Shown here piece by piece: positions 25,504-34,290 of a stretch of DNA of 64,000 nt (position 1 is the first letter of the stretch; each line of letters begins with the position of its first letter). The stretch covers positions 1,616,001 to 1,680,000 of the forward strand of contig NZ_CP109434.1 in assembly GCF_036227105.1 (NCBI RefSeq), in the 5' to 3' direction. This stretch comes from Amycolatopsis sp. NBC_01488. GTDB lineage: Bacteria > Actinomycetota > Actinomycetes > Mycobacteriales > Pseudonocardiaceae. The notes beneath the pieces are model-generated. The model saw only the letters and a program-made list of their open reading frames with translations, made no database searches and was not told where the DNA came from. The position numbers and the translations under genes are program-made.

Positions 25504-27153
25504 TCAGCCGCCGGCCTGTGCGGTCTGCGTCGGGAACGAGCCGGCGTTCGGGTCGATCGGCACCGAGTCGAACTGCTTGAGCACGTCCTGGGTGTTCAGC
25601 GACGCCCCGGTCGGCAGCAGGCCGATGATCGACTCGGGCGCGGGCTGCCGGTTGGTCAGGCCGATCGCGTCCGCGGTCGCGGCGTCCGGGACGCTGTAGC
25701 GGATGCCGCGGTCGGAGATCAGCTGGATCGCGCCCTTGCCGAAGCTGGCCTTGCCGGTGGCGGACTGCACCACCGCGCCGAAGCCGGGCTGGAGGTAGAA
25801 GCCGTTGATCGGCACGCGGTTCGGGCCCGGCGTGGTGACCTTCGTCGTGCTGAACTTGGGGCCACGGCTGTTCTGGCCCGGCAGCTGGGTTTCGATGTAG
25901 ACCGACGTGTGGCCGTCGCGGTTGTCGCCGTCGCCGACCACGGACCAGCCGAGGCAGGCGACCGCCGAGTTCTTCGTCGCGTCGAGGATCGTCGGGACCG
26001 AGCGCGGGAAGTCGTCGACCTTGATGTAGCCGGGATCGCCGGACCGCAGCACGCTGACGCCGGACAGCTTGTCGAGGCCGAGCGTCTGCAGCTTGCTCGC
26101 GCTGCCGTGCTTCGCGACGCGCATGACGTCGGCGACCGCCTGGGACACCTGCTGGATGCCGCTCGTGGTGATGGCCCAGTACTGCGGCTGCTCACCCGTG
26201 GGCTGCGTGGCGAAGACGTCGCCCGCGGTCAGCCCGTCGAAGTCGGCCGGAGCCGCGCCGTCGGCGATCTGCGGCGGGGTCAGGCGCGGGACCTCGGGGA
26301 TCGCGTTCAGCAGGCCCTGGGAGATCTTCCGCGGCTTCTGGTTCAGCAGCTGCAGGGCCGTCGAGACCGCGTTGTGCGAGTCGCTGGTGTCGATCTCGGC
26401 GCGGACGGTGTTGGCGTTCGGGCGGTTCTGCGTGCTCGGCAGGCGGTAGATCAGGTAGGTCTTGCCGTTGTCCGCGGCCGCCAGCAACGCTTCCTTCTCC
26501 CCCAGCTCGGTGCCGAGGGCGCTCGGGGCGACACCACCGAAGACGTAGGTGTTGGTCACGTTCGCGCTGTCGGGCACCGGCTGCGTCGGATCGAGCTGAA
26601 CCTGGTCGCACACCGCCCAATTGGGGGAAATCCGCTGGGAATCCGTCGGGATCAGCTGCGGGCCGTCCGGAATGCCGGTCAGCTTTCCGCGGGGAATGTC
26701 CTTCAGCTGGTCGTCGGAAACGACCGTGGGATTCTTCACAGTCGCGGAGCTCGACGACGCCGCGGCCGCTGCAGGAGCCGCCGTCGCACCGCCGGCGCTG
26801 CCCGCGCTCGACTGCTTCTGCTGGGCCAGGAGCAGGAGCCGCGCCGACGCGAGGTTGAACGTCGGGACGAGCATCTTCGGGTTCCCCATCACCACGTAGA
26901 CCGTGCCGGACTGCTCGCCGATCACGATGTTCCCGGCTTCGGGGACCGACGGGGCCGGGCTGAGCAGCCCCCAGACGACGAAGACGATCATGCCGAGAGC
27001 GCCGAGCACGACCCCCACGATCGTGGCCCTCGTGTGGGTGCGCATCGGGTCGTGCAACATCACGGCGTCCCGCCGGACCAGCGCCGACTGCATCCGGCGC
27101 AGGACGAACTGGTACGCCTGGACCTGAGACTTAGTCGTGGGTGTTGATGGCAT
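25504..27153 (-). CDS. eccB: ESX core protein EccB
   Basis: 549 residues. A short cytosolic N-terminus (SQVQAYQFVLRRMQSALVRRD, typical of EccB), one transmembrane helix (about 43-65, ATIVGVVLGALGMIVFVVW) and a large outer domain with repeated beta units. In ESX complexes EccB forms the periplasmic ring. The start codon is ATG with a purine-rich leader. Divergent from eccE. Confidence 0.96.
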   Translation of the reverse strand: MPSTPTTKSQVQAYQFVLRRMQSALVRRDAVMLHDPMRTHTRATIVGVVLGALGMIVFVVWGLLSPAPSVPEAGNIVIGEQSGTVYVVMGNPKMLVPTFNLASARLLLLAQQKQSSAGSAGGATAAPAAAAASSSSATVKNPTVVSDDQLKDIPRGKLTGIPDGPQLIPTDSQRISPNWAVCDQVQLDPTQPVPDSANVTNTYVFGGVAPSALGTELGEKEALLAAADNGKTYLIYRLPSTQNRPNANTVRAEIDTSDSHNAVSTALQLLNQKPRKISQGLLNAIPEVPRLTPPQIADGAAPADFDGLTAGDVFATQPTGEQPQYWAITTSGIQQVSQAVADVMRVAKHGSASKLQTLGLDKLSGVSVLRSGDPGYIKVDDFPRSVPTILDATKNSAVACLGWSVVGDGDNRDGHTSVYIETQLPGQNSRGPKFSTTKVTTPGPNRVPINGFYLQPGFGAVVQSATGKASFGKGAIQLISDRGIRYSVPDAATADAIGLTNRQPAPESIIGLLPTGASLNTQDVLKQFDSVPIDPNAGSFPTQTAQAGG

Positions 27154-27310
27154 TCTCGACCTACAGCTCTCCCCGTCGCGGTACGGTTCCGCAGGATAGC
27201 CGTACGGGGACCGTCTGGTGTGGGGTTTCTACCAACTCCGGCTAGGGTCGGGCTCCCCGGGACCCGGCTTCCGGGGTACGCAGCAAGCACGAGGGGAAGA
27301 GAAAGCGCGG

Positions 27311-28930
27311 ATGTCCGTCACCACTCCTCCACGTCCGCCTGGCCCGCCAGGGCCCCCGCCTCCCGGCCGCCCGCCAGGCCCCCCGCCACGGCCGGGGAGA
27401 CCCGGTGGTCCCGGCGTGCCGGGTGGCCCCGGTGGCGTTCCCGGCGGACCCGGTGGCGGCCCGGGTGGTCCTGGTGGTCCCGGCATGCCCCCGCGTGGTC
27501 CCGGTGGACCCGGCCCTGGCGGTCCCGGTGGACGTCCCGGCGGCCCGGGTGGCCCTGGTGGCCCCGGTCCTGGCGGTCCCGGTGGACCCGGTGGTGGCGG
27601 TCCCGGTGGCCCGGGTGGTCCCGGCGGCGGTGGCCCCGGCGGTCCCCCGGGTCCGGACGACAGCGGCCCCTCGACCCCGCCCAGCCCTGTGCGGATGGCG
27701 CCCCCCGCGCGGCGCCGCTCGTCGGGAGTGAACCTGGGCCCGCTGCCCGTGGCGAACCTCGTCGTGCTCGAGGTCGGCTTCGCGGTCGGGCTCGTCCTGC
27801 TCGCGATCGCCATGTCGCTGAAGTACGTCGCGATCGGCATCGTCGGCTTCGCCCTCATCGTCGCGCTGCTGCGCTGGCGCGGCCGCTGGTTCACCCAGTG
27901 GATCGGGCTGACGCTGCGCTATTCCTTCCGCTCCCACGACCGCGTCGCCGAACCGCTGCCGCCGAGCACCGTCGAGGAGCTGGCCGCCGAAGAGACCACG
28001 GTGACCGGCCCGGACGACGCCCGCGTCAACCTGCTCCGCATCGCCGTGCCGGACCTCGTCGTCGCGCACGGCGTCGACCACGAACGCCAGCAGGTCGGGC
28101 TCGCCTGGAACGACGGCACCTGGACGGCGGTGCTGCTCGTCGAGCCGACGCCGGCGCTGATCACCCAGGCCGGTGGCGCGCCGAGCATGCCGCTGTCGGC
28201 GCTCGCGCCGTGCCTCGAAGACCGCGGCGTGGTCCTCGACTCGATCCAGATGATCTGGCACTGCTACCCGGGCAGCGCGGCGCTGCCCGCGGATTCGCCG
28301 GCGCTGAGCTCCTACATGGAGGTGCTCGGCCCGCTGCCCGCGGCGGCGCGGCGGACGACGTGGGTCGCGATCCGGCTGGACCCGAAGCGGTGCCCGGCGG
28401 CGATCCGGGAGCGTGGCGGCGGCGTCGTCGGCGCCCACCGCGCGTTGATCGGCGCGCTGTCCCGCGTGCGCAACGCACTGGAGTCGCAGGGCGTGCCGAC
28501 GCGGCCGCTCGACCCGGACGAGCTGCTGCGCGCGAGCATTTCGGCCGCGGAACTCACGTCCGTCGCCGGTTCGCCGACCAAGGTGACGTTGCAGGAGCGC
28601 TGGTCCGGCGTCACCGCGGCCGGCATCGGCCACGCGAGCTACGCGATCACCGGCTGGCCGAAGGGCAAGATCTCCGGCAGCCTCAACGCGCTGACGAGCG
28701 TCCGCGCGCTGTCGTCGACGCTCGCGATGTCGATTTCCCCCGCGTCCGACGAAGGCAAGATCGGGCTGCGCGGCGTGGTCCGGCTGAGCGCGCGCAACCC
28801 GCGTGAGCTCGACGCCGCCGACCAGCGGCTGCAGGGGCTGGCCGAGCGCTTGGACGTCGACCTGACGCCGCTGCGCGGGCTGCAGGTCTCCGCGTTCGCC
28901 GCGACGCTGCCGATCGGAGGAACAGCGTGA
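27311..28930 (+). CDS. eccE: ESX core protein EccE with collagen-like N-terminus
   Basis: 539 residues. Residues 9-116 are almost only Gly, Pro and a few Arg/Val (PGGPGG repeats). Two adjoining hydrophobic helices follow (about 148-186), then a soluble domain (about 200-539) of the EccE type with VAHGVDHERQQVGLAWNDGTW. EccE sits at the rim of the ESX complex. Its presence sets this locus apart from the M. tuberculosis ESX-4, which lacks EccE. The ATG 27311 is preceded by gaggggaagag. The stop overlaps a GTG of a 26-codon ORF (GTGA). Confidence 0.9.
   Translation: MSVTTPPRPPGPPGPPPPGRPPGPPPRPGRPGGPGVPGGPGGVPGGPGGGPGGPGGPGMPPRGPGGPGPGGPGGRPGGPGGPGGPGPGGPGGPGGGGPGGPGGPGGGGPGGPPGPDDSGPSTPPSPVRMAPPARRRSSGVNLGPLPVANLVVLEVGFAVGLVLLAIAMSLKYVAIGIVGFALIVALLRWRGRWFTQWIGLTLRYSFRSHDRVAEPLPPSTVEELAAEETTVTGPDDARVNLLRIAVPDLVVAHGVDHERQQVGLAWNDGTWTAVLLVEPTPALITQAGGAPSMPLSALAPCLEDRGVVLDSIQMIWHCYPGSAALPADSPALSSYMEVLGPLPAAARRTTWVAIRLDPKRCPAAIRERGGGVVGAHRALIGALSRVRNALESQGVPTRPLDPDELLRASISAAELTSVAGSPTKVTLQERWSGVTAAGIGHASYAITGWPKGKISGSLNALTSVRALSSTLAMSISPASDEGKIGLRGVVRLSARNPRELDAADQRLQGLAERLDVDLTPLRGLQVSAFAATLPIGGTA
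27335..27658 (+). repeat. Gly/Pro-rich coding repeat in eccE
   Basis: About 320 bases of near-tandem ggtggcccgggt-like units encoding the PGG/GPG-rich N-terminus of EccE. Long runs of G/C make this stretch prone to slippage, so its length may differ between strains. Confidence 0.75.
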
Positions 28931-29007
28931 GGGAGCTTGCGACCGAACCATTCACCACTGCGCCTTCGGTGAAGGCCGCGTCGAGCGTCAGCGAGGTGAG
29001 CGCATGA
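28927..29007 (+). CDS. 26-codon mini-ORF between eccE and the 239-residue gene
   Basis: Encodes MRELATEPFTTAPSVKAASS and six more residues (VSEVSA). The GTG start overlaps the eccE stop (GTGA) and the stop overlaps the ATG of the next gene (ATGA), so it links the two genes exactly. It may only serve to carry ribosomes across the spacer, or the sequence may be a dispersed intergenic element that happens to stay open. No function is known. Confidence 0.4.
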   Translation: MRELATEPFTTAPSVKAASSVSEVSA

Positions 29008-29723
29008 GCGCCCGGATGCGCGACGCCGGCCAGAACATCGGGGTGGCGCCGGAGTTCACCGTGGATCCCGCGATGCTCGACGCGGTGAGCCCCTCGGGCG
29101 ACCGCGGCGGCATCGTGCTGGGCTCGGGCCTGAAGGGCGAGCCGCTGACGATCTCGGCGCTGCGCTCGACGCCGACCCGCATCGTGCTGGTGGGCGGGCT
29201 GTACCTGGCCCGTCAGGTGGCGCTGCGCGCGATGGCGGTCGGCGCGTGGGTCGTGGTGGCGACCGGGCGCCCGACGGAGTGGCAGGTGCTGTCCCGCGCG
29301 GCGGGCACCCGCGACGGCCGGCCGTCCCCGCTGGTCCAGATCCGCCGGCTGTCGCCGGTCGAGCTGCCACGCCCGTCGGAGGACGCCCCGCTGCTGGTGG
29401 TGACCGACGGCGGCCCCACCCCGCAGGACCTGTTCCCGCCGAGGTCGCCGTGGCAGACGACGGTGTACGTGCTGCCGTACCTGCACCCCCAGGCGGGCGT
29501 GACGGCGAACGCGGCGGACCTGGTGCTGATGCAGCGCCTCCCGGCCGGCCAGGCCGAGCTGGCGGGCCGCATCTGGAACCTGCCGCCGCAGATGATGCGC
29601 CAGCTGACGATGCTGAAGGACGACCAGGTGGTGGCCCTGGGCCGCAACCTCTGGCGGCCGCTGAGGCTGGTGACGACGGGCAAGGAGCAGCAGCTGCTGG
29701 GCCCCGTCCGCCGCGGCGACTGA
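29004..29723 (+). CDS. ESX-4 locus protein of unknown function
   Basis: 239 residues, soluble, no membrane segment. The fold looks alpha/beta: RIVLVGGLYLARQVALRAM and WVVVATGRPTEW resemble a Rossmann-like start, with APLLVVTDGGPTP and TTVYVLPYLHP as further strands; a real nucleotide-binding motif is not clear. It is read after eccE through overlapping coding sequences and ends at a strong terminator, so it is part of the eccE operon. No family is recognised. It might be a cytosolic adaptor for EccE. Confidence 0.75.
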   Translation: MSARMRDAGQNIGVAPEFTVDPAMLDAVSPSGDRGGIVLGSGLKGEPLTISALRSTPTRIVLVGGLYLARQVALRAMAVGAWVVVATGRPTEWQVLSRAAGTRDGRPSPLVQIRRLSPVELPRPSEDAPLLVVTDGGPTPQDLFPPRSPWQTTVYVLPYLHPQAGVTANAADLVLMQRLPAGQAELAGRIWNLPPQMMRQLTMLKDDQVVALGRNLWRPLRLVTTGKEQQLLGPVRRGD

Positions 29724-29734
29724 GCTTTGCCGGA

Positions 29735-29774
29735 AAGAGCGGGTGGCTCCCGAGGCGAGGGGTCACCCGCTTTT
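29735..29774. terminator. Bidirectional terminator between the eccE operon and truA
   Basis: Stem agcgggtg/cacccgct, extended by AAA/TTT pairs, followed by cttttcg on the plus strand. Lies between two convergent units. Confidence 0.75.
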
Positions 29775-29782
29775 CGTCCGCC

Positions 29783-30619
29783 TCAGAGGAAAGTGCGGAC
29801 GTTTCGCGTCTGCTCGGCCCGCGCCGCCAACTCCTCGTCCGGCGGGTAGTCCACCGCCGTCAGGGTGAGGCCGTGCGCGGGTGCGACCGCGCTGTCACGC
29901 ACTCCGCTCGCCAGCACCTCGGCCGGCCACGAACTCCCCCGGCGGCCGTCGCCCACCAGGAGCAGGGCTCCGACGAGGCTGCGGACCATCGAATGGCAGA
30001 ACGCGTCGGCCGAGACGGCCACCTCCAGCAGGTGCTCGTCCACCCGCCGCCACTCCAAGCGCTGCAGATCGCGGATCGTCGTGCCCGTGTCGCGCTGTTT
30101 GCAGTACGCCGCGAAGTCCTGCAAGCCCAGCAGGGACGCTGCCGCCGCGTTCATCGCGTCCGTCGAGAGTGGACGGTTCCACGCCAGCGTGTCATTGCGG
30201 CGCAAGGGGTCCACGCCCCAAGGCGCGTCCGAGACGCGGTAGCGGTAGTGCCGGCGGATCGCCGAGAAGCGGGCGTCGAAACCGGCGGGCGCCACCTGGG
30301 CGCCCAGGACCCGGACGTCACCTGGCAGGAGGCGGTTCCAGCGGCCCGCCATCCGGGTCAGGTCCGGGATGCCTTCCGGGGAGACCGGGATGCGGCCCCC
30401 GGCGGAAGGCAGCATCGGCACGACGTCGACGTGCACCACCTGTCCCGTCGCGTGCACCCCGGCGTCCGTGCGGCCCGCGACCACCACGGACTTGGGCACC
30501 GAAGCCCCCGGCGGCTGCCGGTGCAACGCCTCTTCCAGCACGTCCTGAACCGTGCGACGGCCCGGCTGGCGGGCCCAGCCCGAGAAGTCCGTGCCGTCGT
30601 AGGAGACGTCCAGGCGCAG
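29783..30619 (-). CDS. truA: tRNA pseudouridine(38-40) synthase TruA
   Basis: Isomerises uridines 38-40 of the tRNA anticodon stem. The catalytic Asp is in VVAGRTDAGVHATGQ, and the family start LDVSYDGTDFSGWARQPG is in frame upstream of the first GTG (30541), so translation must begin earlier. No ATG, GTG or TTG occurs between that GTG and the end of rplQ; the best candidates are the CTG codons at 30619 and 30613, or GTT at 30625. The 5' limit given (CTG 30619) is therefore a guess; about 278 residues result. A terminator-like hairpin ends directly in front of this point. Downstream of rplQ as in most actinobacteria. Confidence 0.9.
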   Translation of the reverse strand: MRLDVSYDGTDFSGWARQPGRRTVQDVLEEALHRQPPGASVPKSVVVAGRTDAGVHATGQVVHVDVVPMLPSAGGRIPVSPEGIPDLTRMAGRWNRLLPGDVRVLGAQVAPAGFDARFSAIRRHYRYRVSDAPWGVDPLRRNDTLAWNRPLSTDAMNAAAASLLGLQDFAAYCKQRDTGTTIRDLQRLEWRRVDEHLLEVAVSADAFCHSMVRSLVGALLLVGDGRRGSSWPAEVLASGVRDSAVAPAHGLTLTAVDYPPDEELAARAEQTRNVRTFL

Positions 30620-30622
30620 ACG

Positions 30623-30661
30623 AACGAGCCCGCCCTCCCCAGGGGGAGTGGCGGGCTCGTT
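30623..30661 (-). terminator. Hairpin between rplQ and truA
   Basis: A stem of about 17 bp (aacgagcccgcc then ctcccc) with one bulged base, 26 bases after the rplQ stop and touching the presumed truA start. It may end the rpoA-rplQ transcript partly, or control truA translation. Confidence 0.75.
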
Positions 30662-30686
30662 CGGTGTCGAATCGGCCGTCAGGACG

Positions 30687-31247
30687 TCAGTCCTTCTTGG
30701 CGTCCGCGTCCGCGTCGTCCGAAGCCGGAGCTTCGGTCTCGGCGGCGGTGTCCTCGGCCTTGGCCTCGTCGGCAGCCGGAGCCTCTTCGGCGGCGGGCGC
30801 CTCGGTGGTCTCTTCCGCGACCGGAGCGGCGGCCTTCTCGTCCTTGGCGAACTTCGTCTTGCGAGCGCGCTCGGCTTCCGAAGTCACCGTCTTCTCGGCC
30901 ACCAGCTCGATGACTGCCATCTTGGCGTTGTCACCCTTGCGCGGCATCGTCTTGGTGATGCGCGTGTAGCCACCGTCGCGCTCCGCGAAGTGCGGACCGA
31001 TCTCGGCGAACAGCTTGTGGACGACGTCCTTGTCCCGGACGACGCGCTGAACCTGACGACGGTTGTGCAGGTCGCCCCGCTTCGCCTTCGTGATCAGCTT
31101 CTCGGCCAGCGGACGGACCCGCTTCGCCTTCGCCTCGGTCGTCGTGATCTTGCCGTGCTCGAACAGCTGCGTGGCCAAGTTGGCCAGGATCAGCCGCTCG
31201 TGCGCGGACGACCCGCCGAGCCGGGCTCCCTTGGTAGGGGTGGGCAT
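30687..31247 (-). CDS. rplQ: 50S ribosomal protein L17
   Basis: 186 residues; the conserved core is 1-122 ([20 protein letters not shown] ... VIELV). Residues 125-186 form an acidic Ala/Glu/Asp tail ([17 protein letters not shown]) found in actinobacteria but not in E. coli. Follows rpoA after 41 bases in the alpha operon. Confidence 0.98.
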   Translation of the reverse strand: MPTPTKGARLGGSSAHERLILANLATQLFEHGKITTTEAKAKRVRPLAEKLITKAKRGDLHNRRQVQRVVRDKDVVHKLFAEIGPHFAERDGGYTRITKTMPRKGDNAKMAVIELVAEKTVTSEAERARKTKFAKDEKAAAPVAEETTEAPAAEEAPAADEAKAEDTAAETEAPASDDADADAKKD

Positions 31248-31288
31248 TGGTTCTCCTAGTTCAGCTCACAGCGTCCAGGCACACGGCC

Positions 31289-32359
31289 TCAGAGCTGCTC
31301 GGTCTCTGCGTAGTCCTGGCCATCGTCGTGGCCGTCCGAAATCCCGTCGGTGATGCCACCGACACCCTCCGACCAGCCTTCACCGTCGTAGCTGGCGGCC
31401 GCCGCGGTCGGGTCGAACCCGGGCGGGCTGTCCTTCAGCGCGAGGCCGAGGCCGACGAGCTTGAGCTTGACCTCGTCGATCGACTTGGCGCCGAAGTTGC
31501 GGATGTCGAGCAGGTCCGCCTCGCTGCGCGAGACCAGCTCGCCCACCGTGTGGATGCCCTCGCGCTTGAGGCAGTTGTACGACCGGACGGTGAGGTCCAG
31601 GTCCTCGATCGGCATCGCGTAGGCGGCGATGGTGTCCGCCTCCTGCGGCGACGGGCCGATCTCGATGCCCTCGGCGTCGACGTTCAGCTCGCGGGCGAGA
31701 CCGAACAGCTCCACCAGCGTCTTGCCAGCCGACGCGACCGCGTCGCGCGGCGTGATCGACGGCTTGGTCTCGACGTCCAGGATCAGCTTGTCGAAGTCGG
31801 TGCGCTGCTCGACACGGGTGGCCTCGACCTTGTACGTCACCTTCAGCACCGGCGAGTAGATCGAGTCGACCGGGATCCGGCCGATCTCCGCGCCCGCCTG
31901 CTTGTTCTGCAGGGCCGGAACGTAACCGCGGCCGCGCTCGACGACGAGCTCGATCTCGAGCTTGCCCTTGCCGTTCAGCGACGCGATGTGCAGGTCCGGG
32001 TTGTGCACGGTGACACCCGCCGGCGGCACGATGTCGGCCGCCGTGACCTCACCGGGGCCCTGCTTGCGCAGGTACATGGTGACCGGCTCGTCCTCTTCCG
32101 AGGACACCACGAGCTCCTTGAGGTTCAGGATGATGTCGGTGACGTCTTCCTTCACCCCGGGAACGGTGGTGAACTCGTGCAGCACGCCGTCGATGCGGAT
32201 GCTCGTCACGGCCGCGCCCGGGATGGACGACAGCAGCGTACGACGCAGCGAGTTGCCGAGCGTGTAGCCGAAGCCGGGCTCCAGCGGTTCGATGGTGAAC
32301 CGGGAGCGGGTCTCGTTGACCGTCTCTTCGCCGAGAGCCGGCCGCTGGGAAATCAGCAT
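31289..32359 (-). CDS. rpoA: RNA polymerase alpha subunit
   Basis: 356 residues. N-terminal assembly domain ([40 protein letters not shown]) and C-terminal DNA- and activator-binding domain (about 250-315, [15 protein letters not shown] with the helix-hairpin-helix [17 protein letters not shown]). The ATG at 32359 gives the usual N-terminus. The acidic tail [11 protein letters not shown] is typical of actinobacteria. Follows rpsD across a hairpin-containing spacer. Confidence 0.98.
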   Translation of the reverse strand: MLISQRPALGEETVNETRSRFTIEPLEPGFGYTLGNSLRRTLLSSIPGAAVTSIRIDGVLHEFTTVPGVKEDVTDIILNLKELVVSSEEDEPVTMYLRKQGPGEVTAADIVPPAGVTVHNPDLHIASLNGKGKLEIELVVERGRGYVPALQNKQAGAEIGRIPVDSIYSPVLKVTYKVEATRVEQRTDFDKLILDVETKPSITPRDAVASAGKTLVELFGLARELNVDAEGIEIGPSPQEADTIAAYAMPIEDLDLTVRSYNCLKREGIHTVGELVSRSEADLLDIRNFGAKSIDEVKLKLVGLGLALKDSPPGFDPTAAAASYDGEGWSEGVGGITDGISDGHDDGQDYAETEQL

Positions 32360-32413
32360 TCCTTGTTTTCCTTTCCAGACGACGCCCGCCATATGACGTC
32401 GAAGGGATGGCGC

Positions 32414-32442
32414 GGCGGCGGCGCACCTGTTGCGCCGCCGCC
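32414..32442 (-). promoter_or_regulatory. GC-rich intercistronic hairpin between rpsD and rpoA
   Basis: A perfect 12-bp stem (ggcggcggcgca and complement) with a 5-base loop, 25 bases past the rpsD stop and 55 bases before rpoA. No T-run. It could be an attenuator or mRNA-processing/stabilising element that sets the ratio of RNA polymerase alpha to ribosomal proteins. Confidence 0.55.
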
Positions 32443-32466
32443 CGTACTCCAGCCGGGGCCGGACTA

Positions 32467-33072
32467 CTACTTCGAGTAAAGCTCGACGATCAGCTGTTCC
32501 TGCACCGGAACGTCGATCTGCGCACGCTCCGGCAGCTGGTGGACCAGCACGCGGAGGTTGGACTGGACGACCTGCAGCCACGCCGGGATCGGGCGGTCGC
32601 CGAAGGACTCCTTGGCCACGACGAAGGGCAGCATCGAGAACGACTTCGGCCGCACGTCGATGATGTCCCACTTCGAGACCTGGTACGACGGGACGTTGAC
32701 CTTGACGCCGTTGACCAGGAAGTGGCCGTGGCTCACCAGCTGACGCGCCTGACGGCGGGTGCGGGCGATGCCGGCGCGGTAGATCACGTTGTCCAGGCGG
32801 GACTCGAGGATCTGCAGCAGGTTCTCACCGGTCTTGCCCGGACGCCGGACGGCCTCCTTGTAGTACCGGACGAACTGACGCTCGAGAACGCCGTAGGTGT
32901 AGCGAGCCTTCTGCTTCTCCTGCGACTGCAGGAGGTACTCGGACTCCTTGATGCGCCCGCGGCCGTGCTGGCCCGGCGGGTAGGGGCGACGCTCGAAAGC
33001 CTGGTCGCCGCCGATGAGGTCAACCTTGAGGCGACGCGAAATACGCGTCGCGGGGCCGGTGTAACGAGCCAT
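32467..33072 (-). CDS. rpsD: 30S ribosomal protein S4
   Basis: 201 residues. [15 protein letters not shown] start, S4 RNA-binding domain [20 protein letters not shown]. The N-terminus lacks the four zinc-binding cysteines, so this is the zinc-free form. In other bacteria S4 is the translational repressor of the alpha operon in which it lies. Preceded by an rpsK gene 23 bases away. Confidence 0.98.
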   Translation of the reverse strand: MARYTGPATRISRRLKVDLIGGDQAFERRPYPPGQHGRGRIKESEYLLQSQEKQKARYTYGVLERQFVRYYKEAVRRPGKTGENLLQILESRLDNVIYRAGIARTRRQARQLVSHGHFLVNGVKVNVPSYQVSKWDIIDVRPKSFSMLPFVVAKESFGDRPIPAWLQVVQSNLRVLVHQLPERAQIDVPVQEQLIVELYSK

Positions 33073-33095
33073 TTCTTCTTACTCCTCCCCGTTCC

Positions 33096-33503
33096 TCAGA
33101 CCCGGCGCCGCTTGGGCGGGCGGCAGCCGTTGTGAGGCTGCGGGGTCACGTCCTGGATGGTGCCGACCTCGAGGCCGGCCGCCTGCAGCGAGCGGATCGC
33201 CGTCTCGCGGCCCGAACCCGGGCCCTTCACGAAGACGTCGACCTTCTTCATGCCGTGCTCGGCGGCCTTGCGGGCAGCGTTCTCGGCGGCCATCTGCGCG
33301 GCGAACGGGGTGGACTTGCGGGAGCCCTTGAAGCCCACGTGTCCACTCGACGCCCACGCGATCACGGCACCGGTCGGGTCCGTGATCGAGACGATGGTGT
33401 TGTTGAAGGTGCTCTTGATGTGCGCGTGACCGTGCGCAACATTCTTCTTTTCCTTGCGGCGGACCTTCTTGGCCCCGGCCGCAGTACGAGACTTCGGTGG
33501 CAT
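33096..33503 (-). CDS. rpsK: 30S ribosomal protein S11
   Basis: 135 residues; [38 protein letters not shown] and the ending [11 protein letters not shown] are conserved. It starts 18 bases after the end of a 61-codon ORF, with an AGGAGA site, whereas rpsM and rpsK are normally adjacent. Confidence 0.98.
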   Translation of the reverse strand: MPPKSRTAAGAKKVRRKEKKNVAHGHAHIKSTFNNTIVSITDPTGAVIAWASSGHVGFKGSRKSTPFAAQMAAENAARKAAEHGMKKVDVFVKGPGSGRETAIRSLQAAGLEVGTIQDVTPQPHNGCRPPKRRRV

Positions 33504-33521
33504 GTTGTGAGGGATCTCCTG

Positions 33522-33707
33522 TTAGCGCGCGTTCTCTTGGTGAGCGGCGACCGCTTCGGCCTGGCCGCGCCGGATGATCGAACCGGCGTCGGTGTACAGG
33601 TTGCGGAGCGCCATCGGGCGGGCGTAGAGCGCCTTGGGCGAGACACAAGCCGAGCCGCGACGCTGGGCGCCGCCCATCTGCACGACCTTCTTGCCCTGGA
33701 CGCTCAC
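33522..33707 (-). CDS. 61-residue small basic protein between rpsM and rpsK
   Basis: Starts with a GTG overlapping the rpsM stop (GTGA) and ends with TAA 18 bases before rpsK, filling the spacer exactly. The product begins [13 protein letters not shown], has one Cys ([10 protein letters not shown]), and ends [11 protein letters not shown]. It has about ten Lys/Arg against three acidic residues, so it is as basic as a ribosomal protein. 54 of 61 codons end in G or C, as in neighbouring genes. The same frame is open further upstream inside rpsM; the GTG is chosen because of the overlap. No known ribosomal-protein family matches by eye. It would be co-translated with S13 and S11. It might be a small ribosome-associated protein, a regulator, or a spacer ORF. 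Confidence 0.65.
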   Translation of the reverse strand: MSVQGKKVVQMGGAQRRGSACVSPKALYARPMALRNLYTDAGSIIRRGQAEAVAAHQENAR

Positions 33708-34084
33708 TTCTTGCCAGCCTTCTTCTTGCCGGCGACCGTCTTCTTCGGACCCTTGCGGGTACGGGCGTTGGTCTTCGTGCGCTGACCGCGGACGGGCAGT
33801 CCGCGACGCCAGCGAAGGCCCTCGTAGCACCCGATCTCGATCTTCCGACGGATGTCGGCGTTCACCTCGCGGCGAAGGTCACCCTCGACCTTGAAGTTCT
33901 CTTCGATGTACACACGCAGCTTCGCGAGGTCGTCATCGCTGAGGTCTTTGACGCGGGTGTCCGCGTTGAGCTCGGCAGCCTTGATGAGCTGCTTCGAGCG
34001 GGTACGGCCGATGCCGTAGATGTACGTAAGCGCGATCTCCAACCGCTTTTCGCGGGGGAGGTCTACGCCAGCGAGTCGTGCCAT
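33704..34084 (-). CDS. rpsM: 30S ribosomal protein S13
   Basis: 126 residues: [20 protein letters not shown], the helix-two-turn-helix region [11 protein letters not shown] and the basic tail [12 protein letters not shown]. Contacts tRNA in the P site and bridge B1. The 206-base leader upstream carries hairpins. Its stop overlaps the start of the 61-codon ORF. Confidence 0.98.
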   Translation of the reverse strand: MARLAGVDLPREKRLEIALTYIYGIGRTRSKQLIKAAELNADTRVKDLSDDDLAKLRVYIEENFKVEGDLRREVNADIRRKIEIGCYEGLRWRRGLPVRGQRTKTNARTRKGPKKTVAGKKKAGKK

Positions 34085-34290
34085 TGGCGCTGATGCTCCT
34101 TCGTAGGTTTCCTCTTCAGGTCTGCTCCCCGTCCGGTTCCGGGACCGACTCGCCTGTCGTGCCCTCGGCTTGCGCTTCGGGTGTCCCGGCCCCGGCCTGA
34201 AGTCCGGGGGTGAACCGGGCCACTCACGTGGCCCGGCAGGTGCGGGGAGGGTGTGTAGCCGTCAATCCACTCTGGTCGAGTGCTTGGAGA
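34085..34290 (-). promoter_or_regulatory. Structured leader between rpmJ and rpsM
   Basis: 206 bases without a gene. A perfect 9-bp hairpin (ccgggccac, loop tcac) lies at 34215-34236, and further complementary blocks (cggcctgaagtccggg) are near 34195-34211. This is where a leader of the alpha operon would lie, a known target of S4 repression in other bacteria. No homology to that E. coli pseudoknot can be shown by eye. Confidence 0.45.
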
